Source: Paraburkholderia translucens (GTDB taxonomy: Bacteria > Pseudomonadota > Gammaproteobacteria > Burkholderiales > Burkholderiaceae). From it: a stretch of DNA of 64,000 nt. The stretch is from positions 186,001-250,000 of the forward strand of contig NZ_JAJITC010000005.1 in NCBI RefSeq assembly GCF_020881035.1, written 5' to 3'. Each line of letters opens with the position of its first letter. The stretch's first letter is position 1. Positions 57,690 through 64,000 of this stretch are shown in pieces. A program made the translations under genes and the position numbers. The notes beneath the pieces were generated by a model. That model saw nothing but the letters and a program-made list of their open reading frames with translations. It was not told the origin of the DNA and searched no databases.

Positions 57690-58091
57690 ACTGGATCTCC
57701 GTCGTTGCATCGCCGCGCGCGGGCGTGGCGACGACCCTGCGTGTTGAGATTGATAGCGTTGTGGCGAGAAGCGAGAACTCGCTGAGAAGCGCCGCATGCC
57801 GGCAGACACTCTAACGACGCAAGCGGCAGAAATCCTTGGCGCGAACTGAAAAGTCCTGAAATAAAGCTGTAATGCCTTGCGCCCAGCGAGGCGCACAAGC
57901 TATGGCCACGATTCGGCGCCGTCGTCGCGCTCACGCAGGACCCAAAGCCCCGATCGAACGGATAGGCCGAATGCGCCGGAGGTTAAATATTCTTAATCGG
58001 ACGCTTCCCGATCCAGACAAACTTATACTTTTTCCGCGAGCCTCTTCGCGCAGTTCCTATCACGCCACATTCACCAACCAGGACTCGCACC
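57690..58091. promoter_or_regulatory. Divergent regulatory region before the XapX leader and antiporter
   Basis: This 402-bp region separates the Tat-exported hydrolase from the XapX remnant/antiporter unit. No gene is seen. It carries TTAAATATTCTTAAT at 57983-57997 (site 5, cores 10 bp apart, 94 bp before the XapX leader start) and a -10-like TATACT at 58024-58029. The layout is the same as upstream of XapX copy 2. Confidence 0.55.
57983..57997 (+). promoter_or_regulatory. Phased TTAA repeat, site 5
   Basis: TTAAATATTCTTAAT: two TTAA cores start 10 bp apart (57983 and 57993). The end of the site is 94 bp before the XapX-like leader ATG, matching site 4's distance to XapX copy 2. Confidence 0.55.
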
Positions 58092-58178
58092 ATGAAACCG
58101 CACATCCTTTCGCAGCTTGCCCATGTTCTCGCCGTGGTCGTCTACGCGGTGATCGACGTTCAATCCCCGGGCCGCTAG
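58092..58178 (+). pseudogene. Truncated XapX gene (28 codons) directly upstream of the antiporter
   Basis: ATG to TAG encodes a 28-residue peptide starting MKPHILSQLAHVLAVVVYAV and ending VQSPGR. It aligns over its length with the first half of XapX copy 2 (MKPYIFSLLAGILAGVVYGV...VQSPAP) and stops where the second helix should follow. It ends three bases before the antiporter ATG. It is either a decayed XapX gene or a leader peptide still translated and coupled to the antiporter. Too short for usual gene finders. Confidence 0.8.
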
Positions 58179-58181
58179 CGG

Positions 58182-59762
58182 ATGAGCAACGTCGAGTTTT
58201 TCCATTACCTCCTGCTGTTGATCTGCGGCGCGGGCGCCCTGACGTGGCTCGCGGAGCGCATCGCGATCCCGCCTGCCGTCGTTCTGCTGCTCGGCGGGTG
58301 TGTGATCGCAGTCGCCGGCAGGCGCGTGCCCGACGTGGACCCGAACCTGCTGCTCACAGCCGTGCTGCCGCCGCTGCTGATGTCGAGTTCGTTCTATACG
58401 GCGTGGAAGGAATTCCAACGCGGCATCGGCACGATCGTTTCGCTCGTGCTCGGGGCCGTGACGTTCACCACCGTCGCGGTGGCTTTCTCCGTGCATGCTT
58501 TCAACCCGAACTTGCCATGGGCGGCATGCTTCACGCTCGGTGCGATCGTCTCGCCGCCCGACGCGGTCGCCGCCAAAGCGATCCTTCAACGCCACCCGCT
58601 CCCCGCCAGGCTTGTGGCCGTGCTGGAAGGCGAAAGCCTCGTGAACGACGCGTCGGGCCTGCTGCTCTATCAGATGGCGGTCTCGGCAGCGCTAGCCGCG
58701 ACCATTACCGTCACGAGCGGAACAGTGCTGTTCTTTACGCTTACCCTGCTCGGCATCGCGGTCGGCATCGTGTGCGGCCAGGCCATGTGTTGGGTGTTGC
58801 CGCGTCTGGGCGATCCTATGCTCGGCATCGTCGTGACCTTCGTTATGGCGTGGGCCAGCTACGGGATCGCGGAGGCCGTCGGTGGATCGGGTGTGCTGTC
58901 CGTCGTGACCTGCGGTCTCGTGCTCGGCATTCGCCAGCATCGGGTCTTCGACGCCGATCTGCGCATCAAAGCCAAGGCGACCTGGGAAGCGGTCGTGTTC
59001 GTGCTCGAGGCGCTGGTCTTCATCCTGATCGGCCTTACACTGCATGCGCTTCTGTCGCGGGTGAATCACGAATCGGCCGTGTTGACGGCCGGACTGCGTG
59101 TCGCGTTGCCGGCGACTGCGGCAGCCATCATTGCGCGGCTCGCATGGGTGTTCGCTGCGATCTGGCTGCCCGACCAGATACGCGCGAAACGCCCGGGCCG
59201 CCAGCCGTGGACCTTCAAGGAAGCGGTCGTGCTCGGCTGGGCGGGTATGCGCGGCGTCGTCAGTCTGGCGGCCGCAATCGCGCTGCCAGCCAATTTCCCT
59301 GGCCGCGACCTGATCGTCTTCAGCACGTTTCTGCTGATCATCGCGACACTTGTCGTGCAGGGCGGCAGCCTCGCACCGCTGATCCGGCTGCTGAAACTGC
59401 GCCCGACGGCCCGTCACACCATGTCCGAGCATGAGGCGCGCGCCCATACGTTCGGCGCCTCTCTCGCTGCGCTCGAGGAAATCGACGAGCGCTCGTCCGG
59501 CATCGAACGCGCGACGTTCGAACGGCTGCTAGCCGAATACCGGATTCGCGTCACCGCGAACGAAAGTGCCTACCGGCTGGGTGCGGACCGAATCGAACAC
59601 CGTGCGCAGTTCCTGCGTGTCGAACTCGAACTCGTCGGGGTGTCGCGCGGGGCATTGCTCGGCCTGCACCGCGACGGCAAGGTAGACGACGCGGTCCTGC
59701 ATCGCATCGAATCCGAGCTTGATTTCGAGGAACTGCGGCTGATGCGGCTGCTCGAGCCGTAA
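58182..59762 (+). CDS. CPA1-family Na+/H+ antiporter
   Basis: A 526-aa inner-membrane protein with about twelve hydrophobic segments. The CPA1 ion-binding motifs are present: SPPDAVAAK near residue 126 and GESLVNDASGLL near 150 (the Asn-Asp pair). A soluble C-terminal tail (about 410-526) is helical and charged. It exchanges Na+ or K+ for protons in pH and salt homeostasis. Its ATG lies three bases after the XapX-remnant stop, so it probably depends on translation of that leader. Confidence 0.92.
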   Translation: MSNVEFFHYLLLLICGAGALTWLAERIAIPPAVVLLLGGCVIAVAGRRVPDVDPNLLLTAVLPPLLMSSSFYTAWKEFQRGIGTIVSLVLGAVTFTTVAVAFSVHAFNPNLPWAACFTLGAIVSPPDAVAAKAILQRHPLPARLVAVLEGESLVNDASGLLLYQMAVSAALAATITVTSGTVLFFTLTLLGIAVGIVCGQAMCWVLPRLGDPMLGIVVTFVMAWASYGIAEAVGGSGVLSVVTCGLVLGIRQHRVFDADLRIKAKATWEAVVFVLEALVFILIGLTLHALLSRVNHESAVLTAGLRVALPATAAAIIARLAWVFAAIWLPDQIRAKRPGRQPWTFKEAVVLGWAGMRGVVSLAAAIALPANFPGRDLIVFSTFLLIIATLVVQGGSLAPLIRLLKLRPTARHTMSEHEARAHTFGASLAALEEIDERSSGIERATFERLLAEYRIRVTANESAYRLGADRIEHRAQFLRVELELVGVSRGALLGLHRDGKVDDAVLHRIESELDFEELRLMRLLEP

Positions 59763-59835
59763 CGGCTTGCATCCACGTCGGCCTTTAACGAAAACTATTG
59801 ATCGTGCCCACTACGGTTAAGGCTGTGCTCACGCC

Positions 59836-59860
59836 GCGCGCAACGCCGCTCATTGCGCGC
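59836..59860. terminator. Hairpin between convergent antiporter and oxidoreductase genes
   Basis: GCGCGCAA (59836-59843) pairs with TTGCGCGC (59853-59860), 8 bp perfect with a 9-base loop, partly inside the oxidoreductase's final codons. No T-run follows, so the terminator call is tentative. Confidence 0.3.
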
Positions 59861-61568
59861 CTCGAGAAACCTTGACGCGCGCCTCGTCCCGACTGAGCCA
59901 CGCATGAATCTGGCTGACAACCGCCGCGCCGTCTCCTACCGCTGCGGCCACCCGCTTCGGCGCGCCTGAACGGACGTCGCCGATCGCGAAGAGCCCCGGC
60001 ACATTCGTCTCGAGCGGGAAGCGTTGAGCGCCCGCTCTCGCATCGGACGGCCCCGTTTCGACAAAGCCGCGCTCATCCAGCCGAACGCCCATCGATGTCA
60101 GCCAGTCCGTTTTTGGATCCGCGCCGATGAACAGGAAAAGATGCTTCGTCTCAATGAGCTCGCTGCCATTTTCGTGATGAAAGACGCGGATTCGCTCAAG
60201 ACCACCGTCGCTCGCTTCCAGTGATTCCAGCGTGCATCTTGCGCAAATCGACACGTTTGGCAGAGCGCTGAGCCGGTCTATCAGGTAACGGGACATGGTC
60301 GCTTCGAGACCATGTCCACGTATCAGAACCCGTATGCTCTTCGCAAAGTTCGCGAGAAAGACGACCGCCTGCCCAGCCGAGTTACCGCCGCCAATCAGCA
60401 CGACGTCTTTCCCACTGACGAGACGCGCCTCGATGGGCGACGCCCAATAGTAGATCCCTCTGCCCTCGAAACGCTCAAAGCCCTTCACGGAAGGCTTCCG
60501 ATACACCGCTCCGCTCGCGACCACGACTGTCCGCGCACGAACGCATTGTCGATCGGAGAGCGCGAGCAAGAAGTTGCCCGCCGCGCCTTCGACCCGATCG
60601 ACCGCAGTGGGAATGGCGACGTGAACCCCAAATTTCAATGCCTGCTGAAACGCGCGTGCTGCAAGGGCTTGCCCCGATATGCCAGTCGGAAAGCCAAGAT
60701 AGTTCTCGATACGAGCGCTCGCACCGGCCTGACCACCTGGCGCGCGCCGATCGAAAACGACGACCGAAAGGCCTTCCGAGGCTGCGTAAACGGCCGCCGC
60801 AAGGCCCGCCGGACCTGCGCCGATGATCGCGATGTCGTAGCGCTGCTTCGCACTGAACGTCGGCACGAGGCCGAGCCGGGTGGCGAGCTCCGCTTCGTCG
60901 GGCGCCCTCAGGACCGACCCGTCCGGGCAGAAAACAAGCGGAAAGTCCTCGGCCTTCGAAGTGAGGCCGGCAAGCAGTTGCACGGCGTCCGAATCCTTGT
61001 GTGCATCGATCACCGCAGCCGGATAGGCATTGCGCCGCAAGAAGCCTTGCAGGCGGACCACCCCCGGGTCGTCACCCTTGCCGACGATGATCGGACCGAG
61101 CCCCTGCTCGATGAGCCCGAGACGCCTCAGGATCAACGCGCGCATGATGTGCTCGCCCAACTGGGCGTCCGCGATGATCAGCGCCCGCAACTGGTCCGAC
61201 GTCAGGACGAGCGTCTCGCAGTCAGTCATGGCGATCGCGTCCACCAGCGACGGTTTGCCGGTGAGTTGCGCCATTTCGGCCATGAAATGGCCGTCATGAT
61301 GGTCTGTCACGACGGTGGTACGCCCTTGCGGATCGCACGAATAGATCCGGACATTGCCGCGCAGCAAGACGAATAGTCCTTCCGCAATGCGCCCAGTTCT
61401 GAAAATCGAATCGCCGGCCTTGAACGATTTCGGGCGGCCATAGCGGCTCGCACTGCGAATCTCCGCACTGGAAAGGCGCGGAAACATCTGATGCTGCCGA
61501 TATTCGAGGGACGAAAACGGAAGCTCGGATTCGAGTGAGCCTGCGTGTGTATTACCTGCGTCGATCAT
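59850..61568 (-). CDS. cNMP-binding/thioredoxin-reductase-like FAD oxidoreductase
   Basis: A 572-aa cytosolic protein. Residues about 25-150 form a cyclic-nucleotide-binding (CRP-like) domain, about 165-240 a short thioredoxin-like link, and 244-565 a thioredoxin-reductase fold with FAD motif IIGAGPAGLAAA and NADPH motif VLIGGGNSAGQA. Where thioredoxin reductase has CATC, this protein reads YWASPIEA, so it cannot use the usual disulfide chemistry. This layout is a known family, probably an NADPH-dependent flavoprotein gated by a nucleotide or fatty ligand. The ATG at 61568 follows GAGGCG. Confidence 0.9.
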   Translation of the reverse strand: MIDAGNTHAGSLESELPFSSLEYRQHQMFPRLSSAEIRSASRYGRPKSFKAGDSIFRTGRIAEGLFVLLRGNVRIYSCDPQGRTTVVTDHHDGHFMAEMAQLTGKPSLVDAIAMTDCETLVLTSDQLRALIIADAQLGEHIMRALILRRLGLIEQGLGPIIVGKGDDPGVVRLQGFLRRNAYPAAVIDAHKDSDAVQLLAGLTSKAEDFPLVFCPDGSVLRAPDEAELATRLGLVPTFSAKQRYDIAIIGAGPAGLAAAVYAASEGLSVVVFDRRAPGGQAGASARIENYLGFPTGISGQALAARAFQQALKFGVHVAIPTAVDRVEGAAGNFLLALSDRQCVRARTVVVASGAVYRKPSVKGFERFEGRGIYYWASPIEARLVSGKDVVLIGGGNSAGQAVVFLANFAKSIRVLIRGHGLEATMSRYLIDRLSALPNVSICARCTLESLEASDGGLERIRVFHHENGSELIETKHLFLFIGADPKTDWLTSMGVRLDERGFVETGPSDARAGAQRFPLETNVPGLFAIGDVRSGAPKRVAAAVGDGAAVVSQIHAWLSRDEARVKVSRGAQ

Positions 61569-62086
61569 ATTCGCCTCGCCTGCCGACCGCGTTGAGTTGG
61601 AGTCAGGATGTTAGCGACAGCACACCCAGAAGTCGTTGTTGCGAAGCTGAATAGTTCTGAAGAGACCAGCAACCCCGGCGAGGATCGTGCGGGAAGCGCT
61701 TTGCCATCGGATGGGCCATTGCGCCCTGCTCGACACGAATAGACGCTCACGCGACACCCGGCAACACCGGTCAGCGTCTCAAACAGTGGTCCGAGCAACC
61801 TCGACAAGAAGTGACATTGCTACTTGTCCCACGCTTGCACGATCCTTGGGCCGTGGCAGCCTGCTGTGAGGCGCCGAGCGACACATCGGACGGCGCCGCG
61901 TCCCACCGTCAGCGCGTAAAGTTTCAGGAGTTTTAATCCGCTGATAAAGATCATTTCTGGCCGATCCGATCCAAAATACGCGCATCAATCTGACTTCAAC
62001 GCGATGTTCTGCGCGCAACGTCTGAAGCGGAATTGGCACCGACGGAGTGTGCCATTGATCGCGTGTATCCGATATGGAGCTGCTCA
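61569..62086. other. Intergenic region between oxidoreductase and DUF3331 genes
   Basis: This region of about 520 bp separates two divergently transcribed genes and should hold both promoters. Open frames at 61565-61807 (minus) and 61779-62087 (minus) lack start sites and protein-like composition. I see no repeat, hairpin with a T-run or RNA gene. Confidence 0.45.
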
Positions 62087-62533
62087 ATGTATCCTTCAGC
62101 TAACGACGAGCCGTGGCACCGAACCATCGTCTCACTTCAGCTCGCATCGCAGCGGACATTGCAAACGAATGCCGCAAACCCAAACCGCACAATGGTCCGG
62201 AGCCAGCCCGCGGGTACAGCATCGAGGGGATCGAGTTCGGATGCTGCGTTCTCCGGATCGATCCGAATTCTCGAACGCCTTTCTCAAACCACTGTCTCGC
62301 TCTGCTGGTATGACGCAACGTCCGGACATTATGCCGATCAGCTATGGCAGCGAGTGCATTCACGCCACAAGACGATCTGCACCTTAACAGGCAAGCGCGT
62401 AAATCGTGGCGACGCGATTTACCGTCCCGCCGGGCGCGGTCGTCACGCCTCCAACGCGAATCACTCGATTCTCGCTTCCGTATTGGAATTCCACGAAGCT
62501 CGGGGCTCGGTATTATTGCGAAGGTCCGCGTAG
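62087..62533 (+). CDS. DUF3331 domain protein
   Basis: A 148-aa protein matching DUF3331, a family I know mainly from Burkholderia and relatives: IRILERLSQTTVSLCWYDAT, GHYADQLW and CTLTGKRVNRGDAIYRP, the last a small Cys-containing beta motif resembling a degenerate zinc-ribbon. Function unknown. The ATG at 62087 has GGAG nine bases upstream; the frame extends to a TTG at 62033 without support. Confidence 0.82.
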   Translation: MYPSANDEPWHRTIVSLQLASQRTLQTNAANPNRTMVRSQPAGTASRGSSSDAAFSGSIRILERLSQTTVSLCWYDATSGHYADQLWQRVHSRHKTICTLTGKRVNRGDAIYRPAGRGRHASNANHSILASVLEFHEARGSVLLRRSA

Positions 62534-62681
62534 CGACTATCACAACGCATCGCGAAGTCGAGCGGATGTCGAACAATGGCAAAATCGTTTCAACCGGCAC
62601 AGTAGCGGTCCCCGACATAACCCGGCGCATTCCGTTGCCATCTGAGTCCGGCACCCATCACCTTACACGGAAGAATTAGTC

Positions 62682-63089
62682 ATGCCCCTCGCCTCTGCCT
62701 CCGCTCGTCTTGCGGCCGATGCGCCGAACTACGTCGTCGCCATCGATGCCGGCCACCATGCGCTGGTCGGCGACGAAGGCCCACACGAAGGCGGTGAAGA
62801 CCGCGGCCCGGCTCCGTTTGAATTCGTGCTGTCCGGGCTTGCGGCCTGCACGGCCGCTACATTGCGTATGTACATGCAGCGCAAAGCGTGGCCGGCCGCC
62901 ACGGTCGGTGTGGAGGTCAGTCTGCATGCTGACCACGACGGCACGCAGTACATCCGGCGCAGCGTCTCGGTTGACGGGCCGCTGGTGGACGCACAACGGG
63001 CGCGGCTCGCCGAGATCTGCGAAAAGACGCCCGTAACGCTCTTCATCAAACGCGGCACTCGTATCGACACGACGCTGCGCGTCAGCTAG
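62682..63089 (+). CDS. OsmC-family peroxiredoxin-like protein
   Basis: A 135-aa OsmC/Ohr-superfamily protein of the YhfA-like group, a thiol peroxidase for organic hydroperoxides. The two reactive cysteines are present: Cys56 in SGLAACTAAT and Cys113 in EICEKTPVT, with the PFEFVLSGL helix motif. GGAAG lies upstream of the ATG. It stands 148 bp after DUF3331 on the same strand. Confidence 0.9.
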   Translation: MPLASASARLAADAPNYVVAIDAGHHALVGDEGPHEGGEDRGPAPFEFVLSGLAACTAATLRMYMQRKAWPAATVGVEVSLHADHDGTQYIRRSVSVDGPLVDAQRARLAEICEKTPVTLFIKRGTRIDTTLRVS

Positions 63090-63302
63090 CCGGCCGGAGC
63101 GCCAGCCTCGTCTTGATTGCGCTACGTGTCTGCCGCTTAACGAGGCTGCTTGTCGGCGGTGGTTCGATTAAAAGGTTTTGAAAGCTACCCACATGCCAGA
63201 TTCGCAGCGAGTTCCGCAACGCGATGGCGCATGCCATCGCTGCGGGCGCGATCGGTGCGTCGCCAATGATTCAAACGTAATGCAGTTGTCGCGCAGCGGC
63301 AG

Positions 63303-64000
63303 CTACCGGGCCTTGTTGCCGTGGCTCGCCTGCGCGAACTCGAGAAGATCGCGATTCAGTCGCTCACCGTGCGTAAGCATGAGAGCATGCGGCGCACCTT
63401 CGTACACCGCAAGCTTGGAACCCTTGATAAGCTTCGCCGTAATGCGCGACGTCAGTTCGAGCGGCGCGGTCCGATCGTCGCCTCCATGGATAATCAGCGT
63501 CGGAACTGTGATTTTGGCCAGATCTTCTTCAAAGTCCGTTGCCGAAAAAGCGGTCACGCACTCAACCGTCGCCTTGATGCTTCCCTGCAATTCCATCGCC
63601 TGGAGCCAGTTCAGCACTTCAGCCGTCACGGCCGAGTCCGCCCTGTTTGAGCCGGTCATGAGCGGGTTGAACCCTGCGAGGAAACTTGCCCGGTCTCGTC
63701 GGATCGCTTCGCGCATACCCTCGAATGTGCCCGGGTCCACACCTTCTGGGCGGGATTCTGTTCGCATGAGTCCCGGCGTCACCGGACCAATCAGGACAGC
63801 GCCAGAGACGCGACTGCTACCACACCAGGCGAGATACCGAACCACTTCTCCGCAACCCATCGAAAAGCCAACCAGCAACGCGTCTTCCAGGCTCAGCCTG
63901 GTCATGACGGCGTTCAGATCGTCGGCCAACGTTTTGTAATTGTAGCCATTCCAAGGCTGGTCCGAACGGCCGAAGCCGCGCCGATCGTAAGCGACTGCAC
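63303..64000 (-). CDS. Alpha/beta hydrolase (non-heme chloroperoxidase-like), 5' end outside the window
   Basis: The frame is open to the window edge on the minus strand; the visible part is about 231 residues and the N-terminus is missing. It starts within AVAYDRRGFGRSDQPWNGYNY, then shows nucleophile Ser in VGFSMGCGEV, Asp in IHGGDDRTAP and His in GAPHALMLTH. A 5' boundary at 63929 would be wrong, because upstream codons continue the family sequence. It is a paralogue-type relative of the Tat-exported hydrolase at 56682, but whether it has a signal cannot be seen. Confidence 0.88.
   Translation of the reverse strand, partial: AVAYDRRGFGRSDQPWNGYNYKTLADDLNAVMTRLSLEDALLVGFSMGCGEVVRYLAWCGSSRVSGAVLIGPVTPGLMRTESRPEGVDPGTFEGMREAIRRDRASFLAGFNPLMTGSNRADSAVTAEVLNWLQAMELQGSIKATVECVTAFSATDFEEDLAKITVPTLIIHGGDDRTAPLELTSRITAKLIKGSKLAVYEGAPHALMLTHGERLNRDLLEFAQASHGNKAR

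Noticed and set aside
61569..62086. Several short frames between the oxidoreductase and DUF3331 genes
   Set aside because: They lack ribosome-binding sites, overlap known genes and have Arg/Ser-rich, non-protein-like composition.
62100..62654. 184-aa minus-strand frame opposite DUF3331
   Set aside because: Composition is Arg-rich and typical of an antisense frame; the opposite strand encodes a recognised family with a good start.

Overview
The window is high-GC, densely coded DNA with Gram-negative hallmarks: outer-membrane barrels, Tat and Sec signal peptides, LysR, GntR, XRE and OmpR regulators. The gene families point to Burkholderiales, most likely Paraburkholderia, Caballeronia or Burkholderia: a NagF-type IIA-HPr-EI fusion with NagE, a DUF3331 protein, several XapX proteins and a kinase-ATPase-histidine kinase giant. 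Genus is inferred from families, not from any marker gene. No rRNA, tRNA, CRISPR array or intact mobile element was seen.

Layout. (1) 0-8 kb, minus strand: a probable operon nagF-nagE (GlcNAc phosphotransferase), an AspT/YidE-type antiporter and a D-lactate dehydrogenase, with a gamma-glutamylcyclotransferase-like exported protein behind it. (2) 8.6-16 kb, mixed housekeeping and accessory genes: CYTH/CHAD, beta carbonic anhydrase, DUF1810, Vgb-like propeller, XRE regulator divergent from an oxidoreductase, and an EamA exporter with a very His-rich tail. (3) 15.9-19.4 kb, a glucarate module: GntR regulator, dehydratase and MFS transporter, with an 18-bp perfect palindrome between regulator and dehydratase. 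(4) 19.5-25 kb: pcm, metE/metR (divergent) and hmp. (5) 25.3-31.4 kb: FkbM methyltransferase, outer-membrane barrel, DUF427, exported phosphodiesterase, MAPEG, PPC protein.

(6) 31.7-48.7 kb, a signalling island. On the minus strand four tightly coupled genes encode an OmpR-type response regulator, a 1679-aa pseudokinase/ATPase/GAF/histidine kinase, a receiver-PAS histidine kinase and a receiver-histidine kinase. Divergent from them, on the plus strand, lie three paralogous winged-helix/P-loop (STAND-like) regulators. An alpha/beta hydrolase that has lost its catalytic serine lies between the second and third.

(7) 48.7-58.2 kb: a seven-gene minus-strand operon (isochorismatase-like, XapX, YtcJ-type amidohydrolase, DoxX, VOC, DUF1275, alginate-export-type porin) beside a divergent XapX gene, a katG 3' remnant, a Tat-exported alpha/beta hydrolase and a truncated XapX leader directly upstream of a Na+/H+ antiporter. 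(8) 58.2-64 kb: antiporter, cNMP-binding/thioredoxin-reductase-like protein, DUF3331, OsmC and a hydrolase cut by the window edge.

The most striking unexplained signal is a 10-bp-phased TTAA repeat (TTAAN-N5-TTAA). It occurs upstream of the STAND regulators, the dead esterase, the XapX/isochorismatase divergent promoter and the XapX-leader/antiporter gene. This suggests that regions 6-8 form one regulon controlled by an OmpR-type winged-helix protein encoded here.
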